From positions 1,854,001 through 1,918,000 of the forward strand of contig NC_010530.1 of the NCBI RefSeq assembly GCF_000069785.1: a DNA stretch of 64,000 bases, read 5' to 3'. This document shows positions 8,269 to 16,099 of the stretch, in pieces (position 1 is the first letter of the stretch; every line of letters begins with the position of its first letter). This DNA comes from Cupriavidus taiwanensis LMG 19424. Lineage in GTDB: Bacteria; Pseudomonadota; Gammaproteobacteria; Burkholderiales; Burkholderiaceae. Both the position numbers and the translations under genes were made by a program. The notes beneath the pieces are model-generated. The model saw nothing but the letters and a program-made list of their open reading frames with translations, was not told the origin of the DNA and ran no database searches.

Positions 8269-9480
8269 TCAGCTGAGCCAACGGTGGAGATCATAGTACG
8301 GCAGCGGCACGTTTTGCAGGGATCCGGCGCATTGGGGTTCCACCCGCACGAAGCCGCAGGCCTGGCCGAGCGCGGACACGGACGCCGCGCCCTGCTGTGC
8401 ATTGACCTGCACGAAGCTGTCGCGTCCCCCGACATTGCCGATCTCGCCCACGCGCCAGAACGCGTCGCCGCGGTGCGGACGCGTGCCCGCGAGCGCCGCC
8501 CGCACCCGGCCGACCGGCGGAAACAGCTCGGCGCGCCCTTGCAGGCGCCGCAGCAAGGGCGTCACCAGCAGCGCGAAGGTGGCATAGGCCGCGGCGGGAT
8601 TGCCCGGCAGGCACACCACGGGCTTGCCGCGCAGGCGCCCCACCGTGACCGGCTTGCCGGGCTTCATGTTGACGCCGCGGCAAAGCAGCTCGCCACCGGC
8701 GGAAGCCAGCGCCGCCGCCACCAGGTCGCGCTGCCCGACCGAGGCTCCGCCGGTGACCAGCACCAGGTCGGCGGCGCCGGCCAGCTCGCGCAGCATGTCG
8801 TGCAGCGCGCGCTCGTCGTCGCGCACATGGCGGTGGCAGCTGACCACCGCGCCCATCGCCTGCACCATTGATTCCAGCATGGGACCGTTGACGTCATGCA
8901 CCTGGTACACATCGCGCGGCTCGTCGTGCACGGCGACCTCGTCGCCGGAGGTCAGGATCGCCACCTCGACCAGACGGCAGACTTCAACCTCGGCCATGCC
9001 TTGCGATGCCAGCGCGGCAATATGGCCGGCATGCAGCAGGGTGCCGGCCGATAGCAGCAGGTCGCCCCGGCGCGCATCCTCGCCCTGGCGGCGGATATGC
9101 TGGCCGGGCAGCGGCGCCCGCGCGCAAACCATACCCTGGTAAGTCTCGTCGGCATCCTCCAGCGCGACCACGGCATCGGCGCCGGGCGGGATCACGCCGC
9201 CCGTGTAGATGCGGATGGCATGGCCGGGCAGCAGCGGCTGCGGCTGCGTGCCGGCATAGACCACCTGCTGCAACGGCAGGCAGGCATCGGCTCGGCAGTC
9301 CGCGCAGCGCACCGCATAGCCATCCATGGCGCTGCGGTCGGCCGCCGGCGTATCGATCACCGCGGCCACGTCGCGGGCCAGCACGCGGCCGGTCAGCAGG
9401 CCCAGCCACACGGTCTCGGTCTCGCGCACCGGCTGCGCGCACATCGCGAAGACGGCCTGGGCCTCGTCGAAGTTCAGCAT
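8269..9480 (-). CDS. moeA: Molybdopterin molybdotransferase MoeA
   Basis: Inserts molybdate into adenylylated molybdopterin to give active Mo cofactor. The protein (about 403 residues) shows the MoeA N-terminal LADR-equivalent region TPAADRSAMDGYAV, the IYTGGVIPPGADAVV loop, the MPT-binding TSGDEV segment and the nucleotide-site motif VTGGASVGQRD, followed by MKPGKPV and CLPGNPAA. The ATG at 9480 overlaps the fdhD stop by seven bases (ATGCTGA), so translation is coupled to fdhD. It sits in the formate-dehydrogenase-like operon, supplying cofactor for the oxidoreductase upstream. Confidence 0.95.
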   Translation of the reverse strand: MLNFDEAQAVFAMCAQPVRETETVWLGLLTGRVLARDVAAVIDTPAADRSAMDGYAVRCADCRADACLPLQQVVYAGTQPQPLLPGHAIRIYTGGVIPPGADAVVALEDADETYQGMVCARAPLPGQHIRRQGEDARRGDLLLSAGTLLHAGHIAALASQGMAEVEVCRLVEVAILTSGDEVAVHDEPRDVYQVHDVNGPMLESMVQAMGAVVSCHRHVRDDERALHDMLRELAGAADLVLVTGGASVGQRDLVAAALASAGGELLCRGVNMKPGKPVTVGRLRGKPVVCLPGNPAAAYATFALLVTPLLRRLQGRAELFPPVGRVRAALAGTRPHRGDAFWRVGEIGNVGGRDSFVQVNAQQGAASVSALGQACGFVRVEPQCAGSLQNVPLPYYDLHRWLS

Positions 9481-10319
9481 GCCGCGTCTCCGCACGCGCC
9501 TTCGATTGACGCGCTGGTGTAGTCGACATAACCGTCCTGCCGGCAGAAGCTGAGCAGGCGCACACCGGCCTGCTCGGCGATGCGGATGGCGAGCGCGGTC
9601 GGCGCCGAGATCGTCGCCAGCATCTGGATGTTCATGCGCGCGACCTTGCGCACCAGTTCATAGCTGGCGCGGCTGGACAGCAGCACGAAACCGTCCGCCA
9701 TGTCCACGCGCTGCATCGCCAGGTGGCCGATCAGCTTGTCCAGGCCATTGTGGCGGCCGACGTCCTCGAACACATGGAGGATCTCGCCGCCGGCATCGCA
9801 CCAGGCCGCGGCATGGACGCCGCCGGTGGCCTGCATCAGCCGCTGGTGCGACGGCAGCGCGGCGACGGCGCGCTCGATCATGGCGCGCGACGGCGCGATC
9901 CGGGCGGCCGGCTCCGGCATGCGCGCCGGCTCCAGGTCCAGCAGCGCGATGCTTTCGATGCCGCACACGCCGCAGCCGGTGCGCCCGGCCAGCGCGCGCC
10001 GGCGCGCGCGCATGGTGGCGAAGGCGTGTTCGCTGATCTCCATCTGCACTTCGGCGGCGTGCGCATGCATGCGCACCTCGAGATCGTGGATTTCCGCGTT
10101 GCGCGCAACGATGCCCTCGGTCAGCGAGAAGCCGACCGCGAAGGCCTCGAGGTCCAGCGGCGTGCACATCATCACGGCGTGCGAGATGCCGTTGTACACC
10201 AGCGCCACCGGCAGCTCCTCGGCGACATTGTCGGTGGCCCGCTGCGCCGTGCTGCGCTTGTGCCGCACGATGCCGCGCGCTTCAAAGCCGGTGTGTTCGA
10301 GCAGTTGGGTGGATTCCAT
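9474..10319 (-). CDS. fdhD: Formate dehydrogenase accessory sulfurtransferase FdhD
   Basis: FdhD passes sulfur from a cysteine desulfurase to the Mo-bis-MGD cofactor, which makes formate dehydrogenase active. The 281-residue protein has the essential Cys pair in TGCGVCGIE, the conserved GGVHAAAWCD block, EDVGRHNGLDKLIG and the C-terminal SAPTALAIRIAEQAG. ATG 10319 is chosen because the longer open frame reaches back through the non-coding REP-like repeats. It lies between the YdeP/FdhF-family oxidoreductase and moeA, matching its role as maturation factor for that enzyme. Confidence 0.95.
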   Translation of the reverse strand: MESTQLLEHTGFEARGIVRHKRSTAQRATDNVAEELPVALVYNGISHAVMMCTPLDLEAFAVGFSLTEGIVARNAEIHDLEVRMHAHAAEVQMEISEHAFATMRARRRALAGRTGCGVCGIESIALLDLEPARMPEPAARIAPSRAMIERAVAALPSHQRLMQATGGVHAAAWCDAGGEILHVFEDVGRHNGLDKLIGHLAMQRVDMADGFVLLSSRASYELVRKVARMNIQMLATISAPTALAIRIAEQAGVRLLSFCRQDGYVDYTSASIEGACGDAAC

Positions 10320-10370
10320 GTGGGGTCTCTTGAAGAAGATCGATGCAGTGCTTTTGCGCGCGGCCGGTTT

Positions 10371-10495
10371 CTCCCCTCGCCCGCTTGCGGGAGAGGGGCC
10401 GGGGGGAGAGGGCAGGCACTGGCATACCGACGCGCTGTACTTCGTCGACGCTCCGGCCCTCTCCCCCACCCCTCTCCCGCGCAGCGGGAGAGGGG
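10371..10495. repeat. REP-like bipartite inverted repeat between the oxidoreductase gene and fdhD
   Basis: Two hairpin units in mirror orientation separated by about 50 bases. The right unit (10469-10495) has perfect 12-base arms, CCCCTCTCCCGC and its complement, around GCA. The left unit (10372-10398) is the same hairpin with one arm mismatch and TT in the loop. The flanks also mirror each other (GGGGGAGAGGGC against GCCCTCTCCCCC). This is the layout of bacterial REP doublets. A single copy of the hairpin occurs again at 36643-36666, so the unit is dispersed. It lies in a co-directional gap and could affect mRNA stability or partial termination. Confidence 0.75.
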
Positions 10496-10549
10496 AGCGT
10501 TCACCAGGGGCGTCGGCCGCTAGACAAGTGATCTTGCGCGGCCGTCGGA

Positions 10550-12877
10550 TCAGCCCATCGCGGTTTGCTGGTGCCGTGACGGCGTCAGCAGCACCGGCAC
10601 CGACTTCGACGTCGGCGTGCCGCAGCCATCGCCGGTGCTCTCCAGCGGCACCAGCGGATTGGTCTCGGGATAGTAGGCGCCCAGGCAGCCCTGCGGGATG
10701 TCGTAGTCGACCAGCACGAAGTCCTCGACATGGCGCTGCACGCCGTCGTCCCAGACGCTGGTGATATCGACGTGCTGCCCCGCCTCCAGGCCGAGCCGCT
10801 CACGGTCCGCGGGGTTGATGAAGACCACCCGGCGCAGGCCGAACACCCCGCGATAGCGGTCGTCCAGCCCATAGATCGTGGTGTTGTACTGGTCGTGCGA
10901 GCGCGTGGTCATCATCACCATCAGCCGGTCGCCATACTGCTGGCGCGCACGGCTGATGGGGGTGTCCTTGTCGATGCGGTTGACCAGGAACTGCGCCTTG
11001 CCCGATGGCGTATGCCAGACCCGGTGGCACGCCGGCGGCGTCAGGTGGAAGCCGCCCGGCACCGCCACGCGCTCGTTATAGCTGTCGAAGCCGTCGATCA
11101 CCTGCTCGATGGCATCGCGGATACGGGCGTAGTCCTGTGCATACCAGAGCCAGTCGATCTGCTCCGAGCCCAGGGTGGCCGCCGCCATGCGCGCGACGAT
11201 GGCGATCTCCGACAACAGGTGCGGCGATGCCGGCGCGTTCATGCCGAAGGAGATATGGACCATGCAGACCGAGTCCTCGACCGTGACGCCCTGCGCCACG
11301 CCGTCCTGCTGGTCGATCTCGGTGCGGCCCAGCGTCGGCAGGATCAGGGCTTCCTTGCCATGCACGAGGTGGCTGCGGTTGAGCTTGGTGGCAATGTGCA
11401 CGGTCAGGTCGCACTGGCGCAGCGCCGCGTAGGTGCGCGGCGTATCCGGCGTGGCGGTGGAGAAGTTGCCGCCCAGCCCGACAAAGACCTTGACCTTGCC
11501 CGCCAGCATCGCCGAGATGGTGTGCACCACGTCATAGCCGTGCTGGCGCGGCGGCTCGAAGCCGAAGGCGGCCTGCAGGCGATCGAGGAATTCCGGCTCG
11601 GGCTTCTCCTCGATTCCCACCGTGCGGTCGCCCTGCACGTTGGAATGCCCGCGCACCGGCAGCAGCCCGGCACCCGGTCGGCCGATATTGCCGCGCATCA
11701 TCATCAGGTTGGACAGGATCTGCACCGTCGGCACCGAATGCTTGTGTTGCGTCAGCCCCATGCCCCAGCAGGCGATCACGCGCTTTCCGCGGGCATAGAC
11801 CTGGGTCAAGGCGTCGATATCTTCCTGCGGCACGCCCGACTCGGCAATGATGTCGGCCCAGCTTTCGGCACGCAGGTCATCGACAAAATCGCTGAAGCCG
11901 ACGGTGTGCTCGCGCACGAAGTCCACGTCGATCAGGCGCTCGCGACCGTGGCGGACGGCCTCGTCGTCCAGTTCGACCAGGCGCTTGGCCATGCCCTTGA
12001 TCAGCGCAAAGTCTCCGCCCAGGCGGGGTTGCACGAACATCGACGCGATCCTGGTGCTGGACCCGGTCAGCATCTCCACCGGATGCTGCGGGCTGGTGAA
12101 GCGCTCCACGCCGCGCTCGCGCAGCGGATTGATCGACACGATGGTGGCGCCGCGCCGCGCGCATTCGCGCAGTTCGCCCAGCATGCGCGGATGGTTGGTG
12201 GCCGCGTTGTGGCCGAACAGCAGGATGGTGTCGGCGTGCTCGAAGTCATCCAGCACCACGGTGGCCTTGCCCACGCCGATGGTCTGCGGCAGGCCGCGGC
12301 TGGTGGCCTCGTGGCACATGTTGGAGCAGTCGGGGAAGTTGTTGGTGCCATAGGCGCGCACGAACAGCTGGTACAGGAACGCGGCCTCGTTGCTGGCGCG
12401 GCCCGAGGTATAGAACGCGGCCTGGTTCGGATCCGGCAATGCGCGCAGGTGGCGCGCGACCATCGCAAAGGCCTCGTCCCAGGCGATCGGCCGGTACTTG
12501 TCGGTCTGCGCATCGTACGCCATCGGGTGCGTCAGGCGCCCGTGCTGCTCCAGCTCGTAGTCCGTCTGCGTCATCAGCGACGTCACCGTGTGCTGCGCGA
12601 GAAACTCAGGCGTCACACGCATGCTGGTCGACTCGGCCGCTACTGCCTTGACCCCGTTCTCGCAGAACTCGAAGGTCGAGGCATGCTGGCGGTCCGGCCA
12701 GGCACAGCCGGGGCAGTCGAAACCATCGGCCTGGTTCTGCTTGAACAGCATCTTGTAGTTGCCGCCGGCCACCTTCTCCTTGATCAGGTTGATGGCAACG
12801 TACTTCAGCGCACCCCATCCGGCGGCGGGATGGGTATAGGGGGCGATGTGGCCTGTTTCAGGCTTGGGGGTGCTCAT
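10550..12877 (-). CDS. FdhF/YdeP family molybdopterin oxidoreductase (formate-dehydrogenase-like alpha subunit)
   Basis: A 775-residue Mo-bis-MGD enzyme of the YdeP-type alpha-subunit family. N-terminal cysteines C55-x2-C58-x13-C72 (CPGCAWPD...FCENG) could bind an Fe-S cluster. The molybdenum-ligand region reads NMCHEATSRGL with C188-H189 at the position of Sec140-His141 in E. coli FdhF, so cysteine replaces selenocysteine. The C-terminal molybdopterin dinucleotide-binding part is complete. ATG 12877 is chosen by fit to the family start (HIAPYTHPAAGWGALKYV). No beta or gamma electron-transfer subunit is encoded nearby. fdhD and moeA downstream support formate or a related substrate, but YdeP proteins have not all been shown to oxidise formate. 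Confidence 0.88.
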   Translation of the reverse strand: MSTPKPETGHIAPYTHPAAGWGALKYVAINLIKEKVAGGNYKMLFKQNQADGFDCPGCAWPDRQHASTFEFCENGVKAVAAESTSMRVTPEFLAQHTVTSLMTQTDYELEQHGRLTHPMAYDAQTDKYRPIAWDEAFAMVARHLRALPDPNQAAFYTSGRASNEAAFLYQLFVRAYGTNNFPDCSNMCHEATSRGLPQTIGVGKATVVLDDFEHADTILLFGHNAATNHPRMLGELRECARRGATIVSINPLRERGVERFTSPQHPVEMLTGSSTRIASMFVQPRLGGDFALIKGMAKRLVELDDEAVRHGRERLIDVDFVREHTVGFSDFVDDLRAESWADIIAESGVPQEDIDALTQVYARGKRVIACWGMGLTQHKHSVPTVQILSNLMMMRGNIGRPGAGLLPVRGHSNVQGDRTVGIEEKPEPEFLDRLQAAFGFEPPRQHGYDVVHTISAMLAGKVKVFVGLGGNFSTATPDTPRTYAALRQCDLTVHIATKLNRSHLVHGKEALILPTLGRTEIDQQDGVAQGVTVEDSVCMVHISFGMNAPASPHLLSEIAIVARMAAATLGSEQIDWLWYAQDYARIRDAIEQVIDGFDSYNERVAVPGGFHLTPPACHRVWHTPSGKAQFLVNRIDKDTPISRARQQYGDRLMVMMTTRSHDQYNTTIYGLDDRYRGVFGLRRVVFINPADRERLGLEAGQHVDITSVWDDGVQRHVEDFVLVDYDIPQGCLGAYYPETNPLVPLESTGDGCGTPTSKSVPVLLTPSRHQQTAMG

Positions 12878-13276
12878 TGGCGTGGTGTCCTGTAACGGGG
12901 GACGCGGTCCGGTCCGTCCTGCATTGCGGGGCGAGGACGGCCGGTTCGTTGCGGTGACACCAGAGTAGATTTCCGGCGGGGTGGCCGGTGTGTACAAATT
13001 GGCGGGCAGGCAGGGAGTACAGTGTTGCGTTGCGGGATCGGGACCAACAGATCGAAAGCGGACGGGGCGCTCTACATTACCTCCACCGCAAGAAGGAAGC
13101 CCTCTTGTCTCCATAATAGGATGGCCGGTGTCTGGCACTGCCACGACGGGCGCCCTGCCTGACTCCGCTGCCGAGTGCAGCAAGGTTCGCGCCCATCAGC
13201 AATTGGTATCGCAGGACCATGCCCCAAGGTGTACAACCATGATCAAAGACCATGCGCTGGCGCACAAGGACTTCTC
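12878..13276. other. 399-base divergent spacer between the oxidoreductase and the TMEM175 gene
   Basis: No convincing gene. It must hold the promoters of both flanking operons. One inverted repeat is visible 37-63 bases in front of the oxidoreductase start: CCGTCCT at 12914-12920 and AGGACGG at 12934-12940 with a 13-base gap, a possible operator or leader hairpin. I see no clear -35/-10 pair. Short open frames here lack ribosome-binding sites and family features. Confidence 0.4.
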
Positions 13277-13852
13277 ATGGACAAGCAACGACTGGAAGCA
13301 TTCAGTGACGGCGTGATTGCAGTCATCATCACGATCATGGTTCTGGAAATGAAGACCCCGCACGGCGTCGATCTCGATGCGTTAGCGCCTGTGCTGCCGG
13401 TGTTCCTGAGCTACGTATTGAGCTACGTCTACGTCGGCATCTATTGGAATAATCATCACCATTTGTTCCGCCTCGTCGAGGACGTCAACGGACCGATCCT
13501 CTGGGCCAACCTTCACTTGCTTTTCTGGCTTTCGCTGGTCCCGTTTGTGACCGGATGGACTGCCGAGAACCATCTTTCGCCATGGCCGACGGCGCTGTAT
13601 GGGGTGGTTTTGATGATGGCCGGGATTGCCTACTACATCCTGACGCATGTGTTGATCCGGCATCATGGGGAAGACTCGCCATTGTCCGCGGCGATCGGGC
13701 GCGATTTCAAGGGGAAGCTCTCGGTCGTCCTGTATGCCGCGGCCATTGTGCTTTCGTTGGCCATCCCGTGGGGCGGGGTTGCCATTTATGTCCTGGTCGC
13801 AATCATGTGGATCATTCCGGATCCGCGCGTGGAGAAGCGCATCGATCACTGA
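13277..13852 (+). CDS. TMEM175 family potassium-channel-like membrane protein (DUF1211)
   Basis: A 191-residue integral membrane protein with six predicted helices. The first helix carries the family signature RLEAFSDGVIAVIITIMVLE; TMEM175 channels line their pore with residues after the FSDG motif. Bacterial members form tetrameric K+-permeable channels. AAGGA lies seven bases before ATG 13277. The codon use is less GC-rich than its neighbours and the gene has no functional link to either flank, so recent acquisition is possible. It converges with the Bug receptor gene at 13982. Confidence 0.85.
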   Translation: MDKQRLEAFSDGVIAVIITIMVLEMKTPHGVDLDALAPVLPVFLSYVLSYVYVGIYWNNHHHLFRLVEDVNGPILWANLHLLFWLSLVPFVTGWTAENHLSPWPTALYGVVLMMAGIAYYILTHVLIRHHGEDSPLSAAIGRDFKGKLSVVLYAAAIVLSLAIPWGGVAIYVLVAIMWIIPDPRVEKRIDH

Positions 13853-13981
13853 CAAGCCCCACCCCGGAACTCTTCTTGCGAGTCGGGCGCTGCGGGCGAA
13901 CGAAATGCGGGATCGCCCGGCGGCACAGCCGGCGAACCGGTGCATGACCACGGGCCGCGGCACCGGCCTCGCCCTTGGCCA

Positions 13982-15019
13982 TCATTCCATCTTGAGTCCC
14001 ACTGTCCGGGTCATGGACTGGTAGGTCGGCCAGGTGCGCCCGATGAACCGTTGCAGCGCTTCGCCGGTCAACGGCGTGTCCTGGCTGCCAAGCTGCTCGC
14101 GCACATTCCTGACGGCCTCCGACTCCGTGACCGACTGCCGTACCAACGCCGCCAGGCTGGCGACGATGTCGGCAGGCAGCCCGGCGGGTCCCAACAGCAT
14201 GTTGCATTCCGCCAGATTGCTGAAAACCGGGTCGGAGATGCCTTCATCGGCCCAGGTCGGTACCCCGGGCAGCTTGGCAGAGCGCGGCCCGGAAATCACC
14301 AGCAGCGGCTTGAGCCCGCCGGACGCCAACCCACCTGACATGCCGAGCAGCGAACCGGCGCCGATATCAATATGCCCGGCAAGGAGGTCGCCGATCATCG
14401 CCCCCGTGCCCTTGTAGTTGATGATGTCGAGCTGGGCCCCGGTCAGCTTCTTCAGCTGGGCCACCATCAGTTGCCAGCCCGAGCCGATGCCGTAGTTGCC
14501 GACGCTGACCGGCCGCTTCTGCGCCAGCGCGATCAGTTCCTTGAAGGTGCTGGCGGGCAGCCCCTTGGTCGCCACCATCACGCCGACGCCGGTACTGATC
14601 GACGCGACCGGAGTGAGGTCGCGCGACGGGTCGATGGGCGGCTTCTTCAGCAGCACCGGCGCCTGCGCCAGCTGGCTGTGCAACGTACAGAGCAGCGTGT
14701 ATCCGTCGGGCTTGGCACGGGCCACGGCCTCGGCGGCGATCATGCCGATGCCGCCTGGCTTGTTTTCAACCACTACCGGCACCTTGAGCCTGGCGGAGAA
14801 GAACTCGGCGAACGCGCGCGCAGTGCTGTCGTTGGACGAGCCCGGCGCCTGCGCCGCGATGATGCGGATGGGACGCGAGGGCCAGTCGTTGGCAAGCGCG
14901 TGGCGTGGCATCAGCCAGGGCAGCACAGCCGCCCCCGCCGCGGCGCCGAGCAGTTGGCGCCGGCGCAGGTTGACGGTATCCGCGGCCAAGTCGTTGCCCG
15001 GACCAGGTATGGAATGCAT
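13982..15019 (-). CDS. Bug-type tripartite tricarboxylate transporter receptor (TctC-like)
   Basis: Periplasmic solute receptor of 345 residues. The N terminus has a Tat-like signal (RRRQLLGAAAGAAVL) with cleavage near ALAND. The mature part begins WPSRPIRIIAAQAPGSSND and contains the Bug landmarks VVVENKPGGIGMIAAEAVA, KPDGYTLL and VGNYGIGSGWQ. Bug proteins bind carboxylates and deliver them to TctAB carriers. GGAGAAG precedes ATG 15019. It is the last gene of a seven-gene catabolic operon, so it probably imports that pathway's substrate. No tctAB lies beside it; the nearest pair is at 52971-54948. Confidence 0.92.
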   Translation of the reverse strand: MHSIPGPGNDLAADTVNLRRRQLLGAAAGAAVLPWLMPRHALANDWPSRPIRIIAAQAPGSSNDSTARAFAEFFSARLKVPVVVENKPGGIGMIAAEAVARAKPDGYTLLCTLHSQLAQAPVLLKKPPIDPSRDLTPVASISTGVGVMVATKGLPASTFKELIALAQKRPVSVGNYGIGSGWQLMVAQLKKLTGAQLDIINYKGTGAMIGDLLAGHIDIGAGSLLGMSGGLASGGLKPLLVISGPRSAKLPGVPTWADEGISDPVFSNLAECNMLLGPAGLPADIVASLAALVRQSVTESEAVRNVREQLGSQDTPLTGEALQRFIGRTWPTYQSMTRTVGLKME

Positions 15020-15113
15020 GGGTCTTCTCCCGAATGCTTCAAGCCCGCGCCCGCGATGGCCGCGGGCACTCTGGCCGCGGCAAGGCGCCACGGCCGGCAC
15101 GGATGGCATGCCG

Positions 15114-16043
15114 CTACATGCCGATCAGGTCGGCGCGCTGCACCAGGTTCCTGACGATGCGGACCGAGGCGATGTCGATCATCTTGCCCTCGTACTGGAC
15201 CGCGCCCAGGCCTTGCGACAGCGCTTCGTCATAAGCGCGGATCATGTCGCGGGCACGCGCCACGTCGGCAGCGGCCGGCGAAAAGACATCCTGTGCCAGT
15301 TCGACCTGCGACGGATGGATGGCCCACTTGCCGACCATGCCGAGAATCATGGCGCGGCGCGCTTCCTCGCGGAACGCGTCGGGGCTGCGGAAGTCGGCGA
15401 ACGGGCCATCGACGGCATCGAGCCGGTGGGCGCGCGCGGCAATCGTCAGCCGCTGGCGCTGGTAGTGCCAGATGTCGCCCGGATAGCCGCCGCTGCCGCC
15501 GCTGCCGCCGCTGCCGCCAATGTCGCGCATCGACACGCCCTGGCTGGCCGAGTAGTCGCCCATGCCGAAGATCAGGCATTCCAGCCGCGGCGTCGACGCC
15601 GCGATGGCTTCGACGTTCATCATTGCCTCGACCTCCTCGATCAGCACGTCGATGCCGATACGGTGGCGCAGGCCGAGCTTCTTCTCCATCATCGACAGCA
15701 GCTTGTCGACGAACTGCACATCCGCCGCCGACATGGCCTTCGGCAGCATGATGACATCGAGGTTGCGGCCGGCGCCTTCGACCACTTCGATGATGTCCTC
15801 GTAGGCGTACTCGGTGGTCAGGTCGTTGATGCGCACGCAGCGCGTGGTGCGGCCCCAGTCGAGCCCGTTGAGCGCATCGACGATCTTGCGCCGGGCCGGG
15901 CGCTTTTCGCTGGGCGCGACGGCGTCTTCCAGGTCGAGGAAGACGAAGTCCACGCCCATGCCCGCGGCCTTGGCCATCATCTTCTCGCTCGAGCCTGGCA
16001 CCGACAGCTGGCAGCGGCGTAGCCGCTTGATTTTCTCCTGCAT
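15114..16043 (-). CDS. HpcH/HpaI aldolase/citrate lyase (CitE-like) family C-C lyase
   Basis: A 309-residue TIM-barrel protein of the CitE/malyl-CoA lyase group, which splits or forms (methyl)malyl- or citramalyl-type CoA thioesters using Mg2+. Family marks are LSVPGSSEKMMAKA, the metal-site FLDLEDAVAP, IMLPKA, IETEE-like LIEEVEAMMN, FGMGDYSASQG and KWAIHPSQVE. A loop between strands contains a Gly-Gly-Ser tandem (DIGGSGGSGGSGGYPGDI) made from a 9-base DNA repeat. GGAGA precedes ATG 16043. It lies 56 bases after the CaiB gene in the operon and probably performs its terminal cleavage. The exact thioester is not known. Confidence 0.9.
   Translation of the reverse strand: MQEKIKRLRRCQLSVPGSSEKMMAKAAGMGVDFVFLDLEDAVAPSEKRPARRKIVDALNGLDWGRTTRCVRINDLTTEYAYEDIIEVVEGAGRNLDVIMLPKAMSAADVQFVDKLLSMMEKKLGLRHRIGIDVLIEEVEAMMNVEAIAASTPRLECLIFGMGDYSASQGVSMRDIGGSGGSGGSGGYPGDIWHYQRQRLTIAARAHRLDAVDGPFADFRSPDAFREEARRAMILGMVGKWAIHPSQVELAQDVFSPAAADVARARDMIRAYDEALSQGLGAVQYEGKMIDIASVRIVRNLVQRADLIGM
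15486..15518 (-). repeat. In-frame 9-base tandem repeat in the CitE-like gene
   Basis: On + the unit GCCGCCGCT occurs three times followed by GCCGCC; on the coding strand this gives Gly-Gly-Ser repeats. It is a microsatellite-like tract, so copy number may vary between strains without shifting the frame. Confidence 0.9.
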
Positions 16044-16099
16044 GATGTTGTCTCCTGCTTGTTGTACTAGTGTTGTCTGTCAGTCATGGCGGCGTGCCC

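Noticed and set aside
12300..12325. Possible selenocysteine codon (in-frame TGA) in the formate-dehydrogenase-like gene
   Set aside because: The molybdenum-ligand codon encodes Cys188 (NMCHEA) and the frame is open, so no Sec insertion is needed.
10730..12895. 721-codon plus-strand open frame opposite the oxidoreductase gene
   Set aside because: The opposite strand gives a complete YdeP/FdhF protein with cofactor-binding motifs; the plus frame has no family features.
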